A stretch of 51,910 nt of DNA from positions 1-51,910 of the forward strand of contig CAMBXP010000007.1 of the NCBI GenBank assembly GCA_945871895.1, read 5' to 3'. Position numbers and translations under genes: made by a program. The stretch's first letter is position 1. Each line of letters opens with the position of its first letter. Positions 1-8,371 of this stretch are shown here, one piece after another. This DNA is from Chryseobacterium gleum. GTDB taxonomy: Bacteria; Bacteroidota; Bacteroidia; Flavobacteriales_C; GCA-002722245. A model generated the notes under the pieces. It searched no databases, was not told the origin of the DNA, and saw nothing but the letters and a program-made list of their open reading frames with translations.

Positions 1-41
1 CCCCCCTACGGCAGCCCAGCACTTAAATCTGCGGGAGAATT

Positions 42-2510
42 TTAATTGTATTCAATCACCACACTTTCTCCAACTCCCAAATCGAACCAAAAAATCAATT
101 CGTCATTCCATTTTTTCGTGGAAATATTTTTGCCATTCATTTTAACTACCTTGCTTTTTGTTGTCATGCTTAAGTTGTGAATAGTTGCATTTGAAGTGTT
201 GCTTAGTTTTATTTTACCTTCTTCTAGAATCTCATATTTTACTTTGTCTACAGAAGTTCTGTAATCTAGTAAATCGCGAATGGTAGTAAGGTTTAAAAGA
301 TTTTTATCTCGATAAGAAGCCATTCGTGCAAGCGCGTTGTCGAACTCTGCGCTAACAACATATTTTCCATCTTCATCTAATTTAAAAAAGCCTGTATTTT
401 CATCAACACGCGATGGATAAACATGACTGATGCAAATTTCTTGGTTGTCGATTAAATCGTTGAAAGTTTTTTCGTTGAAGTAGTATTGCCACAGCGATAA
501 ATCTTTGATGAAAAGCAATTGATGTGCAGGCCAAGAGTAAATATTGGCAGGAGCGTCATTTTGGTGCCAATAATCGGGCGCAGGAATATGGTCGCCAAAG
601 CCGTGGTAATAATTTTTAAAGTGATTGTAAAAATGGTAACGGTTAAACAGTAAGCTGTCTTCGTAGTAGCAGTTCCAAAAGTATTGCGTGTTGTATTTTT
701 GCCAAAGAGGCAAAGTGTATTGCGGCGATGAAGGCACCAAACCATCGCACACAAAATCTTCTCTATTGTCTTTTAATCCGTTGTCGTAGCCATGATCTAT
801 CCATGTTTTGCTGTCGTATTTTTTAGCAAAGTAAGCAATGGCTTCCTCTAAATTTTTGCTGTTGCTGCTGTTTTGTTCGGGCGTGTGCAAACAAATATCA
901 AAATGATGTTGGCACAAATCATCAATAAATTTTTCGAATTCGGCATTTCCTTTTAGGTTGCAAATAGGAGAATCGAAAGCTTTGTTGAATGCAGTATTGT
1001 TGGTGTTTTCGGGATTGTTGTAAAATACACTTTTGGTAACAGGAATATCGTATTTAGCAAAGCCACCAATTGCATTTCTATATTCGTGAATATCTTCACT
1101 GCCAAAGTTAACGGCATACTGCGTGCGCAAATCGGTGTAATCAGCATGTTCGGTGAAAATAAAGGCGGCTAAATAGCCCGATGGGTTTTTCATAAAACGC
1201 GGCAATGAACCAACATCTCTTCCAATAGTTAAAGCGAAATGGTAAGTTGCGCTGCTTCCTTTGGTTCTTTGTGTTTCTGAAATATCTTTTTTTATTCCCT
1301 TAAGGGTGTCTTGTCTTAATGGAAAATGCAAGAGAAGATGGTCGTAACTAAAATCAAGATTGATGACCAATTGTTTTTTTATGGTGTTGAGTTGAACAGA
1401 AGAAATATCAGAGTTGTGGTAAAAGTAAGTGGCTCTTTTGTTGGAGCCAAATTTCACGCCTTCTTTATCTAGCCAATATTCATTTTGAAAATCGTTGAGG
1501 TCGACTTTCCTATTGTTTCTATACACTTCACGTACCTCGTCGGCCATTTCTATTACCAGTGCTTCTCGCACAATTACCGCATCGCTGTATATGCTTTTGA
1601 TCAAAAAGTTGAGCTGCGTTGTTGCACTAAATTGTAAAATCAAATCAACAGAGATTTCTTTTGCAGACGCAGAAAATTCAATAGAAGTATCGTTGCTTTT
1701 TTTGAATTTAAAATTTGTGAGGTTAAGTGTGTTGCTTTCTTTTGAAGCTTTATTTTTTTTGTATTCTAGATGATACACTATTTGTTGTGTAAGCAGACTG
1801 TCGTTCATGTCGCTAATAAAAATGCTGCTGTTTTCTGTGTTCTGTTTTATTTGATAGTATGAGTTTTTAAATAAGGTTTTTAAGTTGCTTTTATTTGCTT
1901 TTGCTGCTGGTATGTTAGGCAAATAGGTAGGATTTTCAAGCTTAAAGAAAGATAGCTTTACATCGTCAACATCAACAGTGCTTTTGCCCTCGCCATTGTA
2001 TTGATATATCACGAGTTTGTAGTTGCTGTTTTGAACGAGGTTCATGGGTATTGTAAGCGTATCGGAAACAGAATACCAAATGTTGTTTTGACTGTTTTTT
2101 CTTTTGGAGGAAAGGAATTCATAATAAACAGAACTCTCACCATTAATAACATCAACTACAAATCCGCCACAAAAGTTGGTGTCGCTTGTTTTGATGTGAG
2201 CACTGAGCACCAATCTAATATTATGGCCCTTTACTGCAGCAGGAAAATTATTTCTATAAGTTATGCCGTAGGGATTGTCTTTGCCTGTGCGCGATACAAA
2301 CTTACCGCTATAGCTGTCTTGTGTTTCTATAGCTTTGTAATTCCATATTCCAGAAGATTCTTGCTTGTCTAAAGTGCAAGAATCGCTATACAAAAGAGTG
2401 TTGGTGTTAATGGTATTATATGCTAGTTTTGTAGAACATGAACTCCACAAACAAAAATTCAAAATAAAGATGAAAACAATAAAGGCGCTTAAGTTTTTTT
2501 TGTTTTGCAT
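42..2510 (-). CDS. Large lipoprotein, deacetylase-like (paralogue of 3773-6220)
   Basis: Predicted surface or periplasmic lipoprotein of 822 residues; exact function not recognised. I start it at 2510 (MQNKKNLSAF), which gives a lipoprotein signal with the lipobox LWSSC; the longer frame to 2633 lacks this. The first third looks like a beta-sandwich carbohydrate-binding module ending in VDVDDVKLSFF. The second half carries acidic/histidine motifs in an order reminiscent of NodB-like polysaccharide deacetylases: FIFTEHAD, CLHTPE, WIDHGYDNG and ISHVYPS. That assignment is inference from motif order only. The C-terminus is a small beta domain (LIFWFDLGVGESVVIEYN). A full-length paralogue lies at 3773-6220 with the same motifs. 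Its 5' end overlaps the divergent gene at 2470 by 41 nt, so both signal peptides are encoded on opposite strands of the same DNA. Confidence 0.75.
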   Translation of the reverse strand: MQNKKNLSAFIVFIFILNFCLWSSCSTKLAYNTINTNTLLYSDSCTLDKQESSGIWNYKAIETQDSYSGKFVSRTGKDNPYGITYRNNFPAAVKGHNIRLVLSAHIKTSDTNFCGGFVVDVINGESSVYYEFLSSKRKNSQNNIWYSVSDTLTIPMNLVQNSNYKLVIYQYNGEGKSTVDVDDVKLSFFKLENPTYLPNIPAAKANKSNLKTLFKNSYYQIKQNTENSSIFISDMNDSLLTQQIVYHLEYKKNKASKESNTLNLTNFKFKKSNDTSIEFSASAKEISVDLILQFSATTQLNFLIKSIYSDAVIVREALVIEMADEVREVYRNNRKVDLNDFQNEYWLDKEGVKFGSNKRATYFYHNSDISSVQLNTIKKQLVINLDFSYDHLLLHFPLRQDTLKGIKKDISETQRTKGSSATYHFALTIGRDVGSLPRFMKNPSGYLAAFIFTEHADYTDLRTQYAVNFGSEDIHEYRNAIGGFAKYDIPVTKSVFYNNPENTNNTAFNKAFDSPICNLKGNAEFEKFIDDLCQHHFDICLHTPEQNSSNSKNLEEAIAYFAKKYDSKTWIDHGYDNGLKDNREDFVCDGLVPSSPQYTLPLWQKYNTQYFWNCYYEDSLLFNRYHFYNHFKNYYHGFGDHIPAPDYWHQNDAPANIYSWPAHQLLFIKDLSLWQYYFNEKTFNDLIDNQEICISHVYPSRVDENTGFFKLDEDGKYVVSAEFDNALARMASYRDKNLLNLTTIRDLLDYRTSVDKVKYEILEEGKIKLSNTSNATIHNLSMTTKSKVVKMNGKNISTKKWNDELIFWFDLGVGESVVIEYN
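2401..2431 (+). promoter_or_regulatory. Predicted promoter for the lipoprotein at 2470
   Basis: TTG at 2401-2403, 20 nt spacer, then TAGTTTTG at 2424-2431, matching the Bacteroidota -33/-7 pattern (TTG...TAnnTTTG). It lies inside the coding region of the divergent gene 42-2510. Predicted transcription would begin near 2437, leaving a leader of about 30 nt. Confidence 0.45.
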
Positions 2511-3786
2511 TTTCCTGACTTTCGTTTTTTCTTGTTCTGTTATCGATTCGAAAAATTTTAGCAGCACTTTGGGGTCTGCTAATTTTGATGAATCGTATGG
2601 TTTGGTTGTGGATAAAGATAGCAATATAATCATAAGTGGAGTTTATTCAGACACCCTATTTTTCTCCTCCAAAAGATATTTAGTTTCTAAAGGAGGCAGC
2701 GATATTTTTGTCGCAAAATTTTTGAAAAATGGTGAACTGCTTTGGTTGATTTCTGTTGGTGAAATGGAAAGTGATGAAGCGTATAACCTTGCTGTAAATA
2801 CTGATAATGAGATTTATGTTTGTGGTCACTTAGGTGCACAGCCCTTTGCAGCCAAATACAATGCGCAAGGTGCCAATTGTTGGCTTTCTACTTTTGCGGG
2901 AAAGGGAGAGTGTAATGATGTGCTTTGGAAGGATGAATTTATTTATGTTTTGGGCACTTTTACCGATACGTTAAACCATACATTACTATCGAAGGGAAGT
3001 AGTGATATTTTTGTTTTGCAACTGAACGATGAAGGCGCAATTAACCAGTCGAATTCTTTCGGATTAAAAGGTGAAGATGTTGGCAAGCGTATGATTTTTA
3101 CATCTGATACAACTATTGCTTTTTGTGGTTCAGTAACCCAAAATTGCAGCACGAAACAAGATGTTGCATTGTTTGCCATCAACACACAATTGCAATTGAA
3201 AGAAAGTTCTTTTTTTGGTTCTCGTGGTGATGATGTAGCCCTGACTTTAAAACAGAATGTACACGGTGATTTGTTTGTGTGCGGACAGTTTTCGGGCGAT
3301 AGTATCTACTCAGAAAATAAAGTGATGAAAGTGAATTATTACGGTGAATTTGATGCTTTTTTATGCAAGCTGGATGATGATTTGAGTACACAGTTTTTTT
3401 ATACAGCTGGTTCTGCGCAAAACGATTGGGCAACAGATATTGCTTTCAGTTCTAGCCATCATTTGTTGTGCAGTTTTGTGTTGAATAAAGAAGCAGTTTT
3501 GCATTTTAATGAAAGTAGGAAGGTGGATGGTTTTGGCAATTACGATATTGTGCTCACTTCAATCAACGCGCAGAATGAGCTTGATTTTGTTGAGTCCTTT
3601 GGCAATGAAAAAGAAAATGGCGTGAATAAAATTCTTTTAAGTGAAGGAGATAAACTTTTTGCAACGGGCTGGTTTGAAGGCGAGTTTTCTTTTGGAAAGA
3701 AAAATATTTTTAAAGCGCTAAAAGGCGGAGATGCATTTATTTTTAAAGGCGATTTAAAAAGTATTATGAATTCTACCGGTAAGTAA
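2470..3786 (+). CDS. Lipoprotein with SBBP-type beta-propeller repeats
   Basis: Predicted lipoprotein of 438 residues. The start at 2470 (MKTIKALKFFLFCIF) gives a signal peptide with lipobox FVFSC; the open frame further upstream lacks any signal. The rest is a series of about 50-residue repeats built like SBBP beta-propeller blades: DESYGLVVDKDSNIIISG, GGSDIFVAKFLKNGELLW, DEAYNLAVNTDNEIYVCG, SSDIFVLQLNDEGAI, DDVALTLKQNVHGDLFVCG, YGEFDAFLCKLDDDL. Such proteins usually serve as surface-exposed binding scaffolds; no enzyme motif is visible. It sits between two paralogous minus-strand lipoproteins, overlapping the first by 41 nt at its 5' end and the second by 14 nt at its 3' end. Ligand and role are unknown. 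Confidence 0.75.
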   Translation: MKTIKALKFFLFCIFLTFVFSCSVIDSKNFSSTLGSANFDESYGLVVDKDSNIIISGVYSDTLFFSSKRYLVSKGGSDIFVAKFLKNGELLWLISVGEMESDEAYNLAVNTDNEIYVCGHLGAQPFAAKYNAQGANCWLSTFAGKGECNDVLWKDEFIYVLGTFTDTLNHTLLSKGSSDIFVLQLNDEGAINQSNSFGLKGEDVGKRMIFTSDTTIAFCGSVTQNCSTKQDVALFAINTQLQLKESSFFGSRGDDVALTLKQNVHGDLFVCGQFSGDSIYSENKVMKVNYYGEFDAFLCKLDDDLSTQFFYTAGSAQNDWATDIAFSSSHHLLCSFVLNKEAVLHFNESRKVDGFGNYDIVLTSINAQNELDFVESFGNEKENGVNKILLSEGDKLFATGWFEGEFSFGKKNIFKALKGGDAFIFKGDLKSIMNSTGK

Positions 3787-6220
3787 TTTCAACACTTTCT
3801 TTGGCTTTTAAATCAAACCAAAAAATCAATTCTTCATTAAATTTTTTGCTCGAAATCGTTTTACCTTTTGCACTAACTTTATCCGCTTTAACAATCATGC
3901 TCATTCCAGCAATATTTGCGTTTCCAGTATTGCTAATTCTAATTCTATTTTCACCAATAATTTCATAACTCACTTTCTCAACTGCAAGATTGTAATCCAT
4001 GAATTTTTCTATGGTGGTAATGTTTAATAATTGTTTGTCGCGGTAGTATGCCAAAAGTTTTAAGGCCTCATCAAATTCGGATTGAATAACGCATTTACCT
4101 TCATTATTCATTTTCCAATAAACACTGTTTTTATTTACTGCAGATGGATAGCAATGATTGATGCAAACGCCTTGGTTGTAAATTAAATCGTTCAAAGTTT
4201 TTTCGTTGTACAATTCTTTCCATTGTTGGGCAGAAGTGAAGGCGAAGTGCTGATTGGTGCTCCATGAATAAGCTTTATCTGCAGCGTTCGATTCGAGCCA
4301 GTAGGAAGGATTAGGCAATCTGTCTCCCCAGCCATGATACACATCTGTTAAGCTGTTTGCATGGTGGTATTGAGTGTGAATCCAGCTGTGTTCATTTTGG
4401 CAATTCCAAAAATATTGGGTGTTGTTTTTTTGCCATAAATCAAGTGCGAAGTAGGGCGAGGAGGTGACTAAACCATCGCATACGAAATCTTCTCTGTTGT
4501 TTTCTAAACCATTGTCGTAGCCGTGATCTATCCACGATTTGCTGTGGTATTTTTTGGCCATGTATGCTATGGCTTCTTTAAGATTTGCTGGAGTGGTGGT
4601 AAGATTATCGGGAGAATGCAAGCAAATTTCTTGGCCGTTAGCATACAATTCATCAATAAATTTTTCAAAGAATAGAGTACCTTTTAAATTGCAAATTTCT
4701 GATGTGAAATTTTCATTGACTTTTGCATTGGTGGATTTACTCTGGTTGTTGTAAAAAATACTTTTGGTGTTGGGTATGTTGTATTTCGCAAAACCGCCAA
4801 TGGCTTTGTTGTAAGTAGTAATTTCTTCGCTGCCAAAATTCACGGCATATTGCGTTCGTAAATCGGTATTGTCGGCATGTTCGGTAAAGATATAAGTAGC
4901 AACAAAACCATTGTTGTTTTTCATGAAGCGAGGAAGCGAATTGACTTCTTGTCCGATAAACAGTGACCAATCATTTGCAGCCTTACTTTTTGCTTTATGT
5001 TCTTTTTCAGATAATCCTTCCATTACGTCTTGTGCTGAATTTTCTATCAAAGGAAAACGAATGAAGTGATGGTCGTTGTTGTAATCTAAATTTACAATCA
5101 ATTGATTTTTTAAAGTATTGAGTTGTGCCGAACTACTGTTTTTGTTGTGGTAGAAATATATGGAGCGTTCGTTTTTACCAAATTTAGCGCCTTCTTTATC
5201 TAACCAATATTCATCTTGAAAATTGTGCGTATCGCTTTGTCGGTTGCTTCTGTACACTTCACTTATCTTGTCGCTTGTTTCGATAACCACAGCCTCTCTT
5301 ACGATAAAAATTTGCTGGTGGTATTCTCGTGTTGCGCTAAAATGTAGTTTTGAAGAACTGTCGGCTTCTATTTTTAAATGAACAGCAATGAGCTTATTCT
5401 TTGCCATCAATTCAATGGCGTTTTTTTCTTGTTTTAGAAGCTCAAATTGCTGAAATGCCAAAGAGGAAACACTGTCTTTTCTGCTTTTTTTGTACTCCAA
5501 TAGAAAAGTGATTTGTTGCGTTAAGGCCTTGCCGTTTTTGTCGCTAAAGTGCAGTGTTTGTTGTCTGTCGTTGTATTTTATTTTAAAGAATTTGTTTTCA
5601 ATTAAGGTTTTGTTTTTATTGTCGTTTTGCAGCGTAATGGGCACTTTAGGTAAGAAGGAATAATTGTGAATGTCGAACATTTTTACATGAACATCATCGA
5701 CTTCAATAGTTGAGTTTCCACCGGTATGATGGAAGATGATGTTGAGTTTATTGAGCGGATTCGACGTGAAATTTTGTGTAATAATTAGCGTGTCGCAAAA
5801 TAATGTCCATTCGTTTTCTTTTTTAATGAAGCGTTTGTTGTCGTAACGTTTTTCAAACACAACAGCATCTTTTTGTTTGATTTGAAATATGAATTCTCCG
5901 CAATAGTTGATGTCGTTTGTTTTTATTCTACCATGATAAATCAAGTGAATGTTGTGGCGGTTTAAGGCAGCAGAAAAAGTATTTTGATAAGTTATACCTG
6001 TCGGATTTTCTTTGGTGATAGCAGAGACGTAAGAGCCTGTAAAAGCATCATCAGTTTCTGTGCTTTTATAATTCCAAACACCTGCCGACTGCTCTTCGCT
6101 AAGCGTACAAACATCGTATTGAAGAAGGTTTTTCGGACGAGAATCAACTTCGCTGTTGCAGGTGCTTAGAATGCATGCGATAAATAGCCCAAGAGTGATA
6201 TGGATTATTCGCTGCATCAT
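3773..6220 (-). CDS. Large lipoprotein, deacetylase-like (paralogue of 42-2510)
   Basis: Predicted lipoprotein of 815 residues, start MMQRIIHITL at 6220 (6217 equally possible), lipobox ILSTC. Same architecture as 42-2510: beta-sandwich N-terminus ending IEVDDVHVKMF, then YIFTEHADNTDLRTQYAVNF, GGFAKYNIPNTKSIFYNN, ICLHSPD, WIDHGYDNGLENNREDFVCD, INHCYPSAV and a C-terminal beta domain ending SVEITYR. The conserved Glu/His/Asp residues could be a metal-dependent active site of NodB-like type, but this is inference. It starts 14 nt downstream of the HIT gene, so it may be the distal gene of a greA-HIT transcript. Its 3' end overlaps the convergent propeller gene by 14 nt. Confidence 0.75.
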   Translation of the reverse strand: MMQRIIHITLGLFIACILSTCNSEVDSRPKNLLQYDVCTLSEEQSAGVWNYKSTETDDAFTGSYVSAITKENPTGITYQNTFSAALNRHNIHLIYHGRIKTNDINYCGEFIFQIKQKDAVVFEKRYDNKRFIKKENEWTLFCDTLIITQNFTSNPLNKLNIIFHHTGGNSTIEVDDVHVKMFDIHNYSFLPKVPITLQNDNKNKTLIENKFFKIKYNDRQQTLHFSDKNGKALTQQITFLLEYKKSRKDSVSSLAFQQFELLKQEKNAIELMAKNKLIAVHLKIEADSSSKLHFSATREYHQQIFIVREAVVIETSDKISEVYRSNRQSDTHNFQDEYWLDKEGAKFGKNERSIYFYHNKNSSSAQLNTLKNQLIVNLDYNNDHHFIRFPLIENSAQDVMEGLSEKEHKAKSKAANDWSLFIGQEVNSLPRFMKNNNGFVATYIFTEHADNTDLRTQYAVNFGSEEITTYNKAIGGFAKYNIPNTKSIFYNNQSKSTNAKVNENFTSEICNLKGTLFFEKFIDELYANGQEICLHSPDNLTTTPANLKEAIAYMAKKYHSKSWIDHGYDNGLENNREDFVCDGLVTSSPYFALDLWQKNNTQYFWNCQNEHSWIHTQYHHANSLTDVYHGWGDRLPNPSYWLESNAADKAYSWSTNQHFAFTSAQQWKELYNEKTLNDLIYNQGVCINHCYPSAVNKNSVYWKMNNEGKCVIQSEFDEALKLLAYYRDKQLLNITTIEKFMDYNLAVEKVSYEIIGENRIRISNTGNANIAGMSMIVKADKVSAKGKTISSKKFNEELIFWFDLKAKESVEITYR

Positions 6221-6234
6221 TTGCGAAATAAAAA

Positions 6235-6630
6235 TTATTGAAAATTACTTGAAATTTCTTCGGCTAATTTCACAAACTCTTCTTTACTGAGCTGCACTCG
6301 TGGATTTGAAAAATTTAAATCACCAATGCCAGTCATAGGTATTAAATGTATGTGTGCGTGCGGCACTTCTAAGCCAACTACAGCCATTCCTACTTTGGTG
6401 CATGGAACGGTTTTTTTTACTGCTTTAGCTACTTTTTTTGCGAAGAGGTGCAAGTTGGCCAGCGCTTGGTCTTCCATATCGAAGATGTAATCTACTTCGA
6501 TTTTGGGTATTACTAAGACATGACCTTTTTTTACCGGACTCACATCTAAAAAAGCCAGGAAGTCGGCCGATTCAGCTACTTTATAGCAAGGTATTTCTCC
6601 TTTTATTATTTTAGAAAAGATGGTAGACAT
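6235..6630 (-). CDS. HIT family protein (histidine triad nucleotide hydrolase)
   Basis: Cytoplasmic nucleotide hydrolase/transferase of the HIT superfamily, 131 residues, the usual length for HinT-like enzymes. The triad motif HAHIHL is at residues 91-96. The N-terminal IFSKIIKGEIPCYKV and the KGHVLVIPK strand are typical of the family. In HinT enzymes the triad hydrolyses aminoacyl- or phosphoramidate-adenylates; the substrate here cannot be told. It follows greA with a 3-nt gap and is very probably co-transcribed with it. The start at 6630 is the only one that keeps the whole first strand. Confidence 0.92.
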   Translation of the reverse strand: MSTIFSKIIKGEIPCYKVAESADFLAFLDVSPVKKGHVLVIPKIEVDYIFDMEDQALANLHLFAKKVAKAVKKTVPCTKVGMAVVGLEVPHAHIHLIPMTGIGDLNFSNPRVQLSKEEFVKLAEEISSNFQ

Positions 6631-6633
6631 GAA

Positions 6634-7110
6634 TTATTCGCGGGTGATTTTAACTATTTCTAGTTCTAATTCGCCATTGGGTATTTTAATAATTGCTACT
6701 TCACCTACTTTTTTGCCCAATAAGCCTTTGCCGATAGGAGAACTGACAGATATTTTATTTGATTTAAAATCTGCTTCGTTCTCTGCCACCAAAGTATATT
6801 TCATCTCGGCTTTATTTTTATTGTTGCGCAGTTTAACGGTTGATAAAATCAAAACTCTTGAGGTATCTATTTTAGTTTCATCTACCAAACGAGCGTTACT
6901 TAAATTGCTTACTAAGTTCGCAATTCTGGCTTCCATTAAGCCTTGTGCTTCTTTGGCAGCATCGTACTCAGCATTTTCCGATAAATCACCTTTATCTCTT
7001 GCTTCGGCAATTTGTTGAGTAATCTTTTTGCGCTCCACTGTTTTTAAGTAGTGAATTTCATCTTTCAGCTTTTGCAATCCTTCTTGCGTAAAATAAATTG
7101 TCTCAGACAT
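6634..7110 (-). CDS. greA: Transcription elongation factor GreA
   Basis: Cytoplasmic factor that binds the RNA polymerase secondary channel and stimulates cleavage of backtracked RNA. Length of 158 residues is standard. The N-terminal coiled coil (about 1-75) carries the tip motif GDLSENAEYDAAKEAQ at 41-56, with the acidic residues used for cleavage. The C-terminal FKBP-like domain contains ISVSSPIGKGLLGKKVGEV. It is the first gene of a greA-HIT pair. Upstream are a good Bacteroidota promoter and, between that promoter and the start codon, a strong hairpin with a U tract, so expression may be controlled by termination in the leader. Confidence 0.97.
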   Translation of the reverse strand: MSETIYFTQEGLQKLKDEIHYLKTVERKKITQQIAEARDKGDLSENAEYDAAKEAQGLMEARIANLVSNLSNARLVDETKIDTSRVLILSTVKLRNNKNKAEMKYTLVAENEADFKSNKISVSSPIGKGLLGKKVGEVAIIKIPNGELELEIVKITRE

Positions 7111-7136
7111 AACGGTACTTTTAAAAGGTATAAACG

Positions 7137-7168
7137 AAAAAGAATCCCAATTTCTCGGGATCCCTTTC
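7137..7168 (-). terminator. Terminator-like hairpin inside the greA leader
   Basis: On the minus strand the arms GAAAGGGATCCC (7168-7157) and GGGATTCTTTTT (7148-7137) pair over 12 bp, counting G-U wobbles, around the 8-nt loop GAGAAATT. The T-rich run forms the 3' arm. The hairpin lies between the predicted greA promoter and the greA start, where a normal gene-end terminator has no place. A leader attenuator is inferred. Confidence 0.5.
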
Positions 7169-7182
7169 TAGTTGTATAGTAG

Positions 7183-7215
7183 CAAAAATACGAAAAAATA
7201 TTGTCTAAAAGCAAA
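7183..7215 (-). promoter_or_regulatory. Predicted greA promoter
   Basis: On the minus strand TTTG (7215-7212), a 21-nt spacer, then TATTTTTG (7190-7183), matching TTTG/TAnnTTTG. Predicted start near 7176 gives a leader of about 65 nt that contains the hairpin at 7137-7168. Confidence 0.5.
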
Positions 7216-7241
7216 TCAATGGCGGCTTCTTGATTATTTTA

Positions 7242-7249
7242 TATCTTTG
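7242..7249 (+). promoter_or_regulatory. Predicted -7 element for the acyltransferase gene
   Basis: TATCTTTG matches TAnnTTTG exactly and lies 39 nt before the start codon at 7289. No good -33 TTG is seen at the right distance, so this is a partial match. Confidence 0.35.
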
Positions 7250-7288
7250 TCTTGATGAAGTTAGTGAAATCAACATTCTTCTTAGTTC

Positions 7289-8368
7289 ATGATGGAAAAT
7301 AGAAATTACATTCCTCAGCTCACCTTTTTTCGGTTTTTGGCGGCTATTTTGGTGGTTATTCTTCATTATTGTTACGGCCCTCCTTTTAACTCCTCATATT
7401 TTCATAATTTTATAAGAAAGGGTGATGCGGCTGTTAGTTTTTTCTTTTTCTTGTCGGGAGTTGTATTAACTGTTAGCTATTGGGAGAAGGCTTCTATTTC
7501 TCTTAAAGACTTTTTTATTAAGCGATTTGCCCGTATTTACCCTGTTTATTTTTTGGCTTTTGCTTTGGTGGTGGGGATTCTCTTAATTGGGGGATCGCCT
7601 ACTAATATGGATAGTGGTATTTGTCAGTTTTTAGCGATACATGCTTGGGTTCCACCTTATGCATTGGATCTTAACTATCCTTCTTGGAGCGTATCTGTAG
7701 AGATGTTATTTTATGTTTTATTTCCTTTTCTCTTGTTGTATTTTAAAAGAATTCCTTTCTCTAATTTTTTTGTGATAGCCTTGTTATTACACTTGTTAGG
7801 CATACTACAGATTGTTTTTTTATCTAAAACATTGAATACTCTTTTTCCCGGTCAAGACTATAATGTTAGGATGTTTATTGTGCATTTTCCTTTGTGGCAT
7901 TTGAATGCTTTTATTTTTGGCGTTTTTGGAGGGGTATTGATCTTAAGGTTAAGATCTCAAAATAAAAAGTATATTCTTGCTCCTTTGTGGTGGTGGTTGA
8001 TTGGATCTGTATTGATCTTTCTTATTTTGAATACCAATAACATTTTAAGAGAATACTCACACAACGGTTTATTGAGTCCGCTATTTCTGCTCATTTGCGT
8101 TGGTTTGTCTTTAGATAATTCTTTTCTGGTAAAGTGGTTAAGTAAAAAACCCTTGGTTTATTTGGGTAATGTTAGTTATGCCGTTTATCTGCTGCAGTAT
8201 CCTGTTTTAATGTTGTTTTTAAAGATCTTTAAGCAAAGCGGTATCACAGGAGAAAACTTCATTTACTATCTTCTTTTATTAACGGTGTTGTCTTGTTTTA
8301 CATACTCTTTCTACGAAAAGAAATGCAGAGATATCATTCTTAAATATTTCATCAAGAAAAAGGTGTGA
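7289..8368 (+). CDS. Acyltransferase 3 family membrane protein
   Basis: Integral inner-membrane O-acyltransferase of the Acyl_transf_3 (OafA/YrhL-like) family, 359 residues with about ten hydrophobic segments. Such enzymes pass acyl groups across the membrane onto surface glycans or other envelope molecules. The signature is at the N-terminus: LTFFRFLAAILVVILHYCYG with Arg15 and His26, followed by FFFLSGVVLT, and the PSWSVSVEMLFYVLFPF segment that is also conserved. The substrate cannot be deduced. It stands alone, divergent from greA, and converges on the PorV/PorQ gene with a 3-nt gap. Start: two adjacent ATGs at 7289 and 7292. Confidence 0.93.
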   Translation: MMENRNYIPQLTFFRFLAAILVVILHYCYGPPFNSSYFHNFIRKGDAAVSFFFFLSGVVLTVSYWEKASISLKDFFIKRFARIYPVYFLAFALVVGILLIGGSPTNMDSGICQFLAIHAWVPPYALDLNYPSWSVSVEMLFYVLFPFLLLYFKRIPFSNFFVIALLLHLLGILQIVFLSKTLNTLFPGQDYNVRMFIVHFPLWHLNAFIFGVFGGVLILRLRSQNKKYILAPLWWWLIGSVLIFLILNTNNILREYSHNGLLSPLFLLICVGLSLDNSFLVKWLSKKPLVYLGNVSYAVYLLQYPVLMLFLKIFKQSGITGENFIYYLLLLTVLSCFTYSFYEKKCRDIILKYFIKKKV

Positions 8369-8371
8369 TCC

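Noticed and set aside
1..41. Possible end of another gene or repeat at the left edge
   Set aside because: Only 41 nt are available; no frame, hairpin or motif can be supported.
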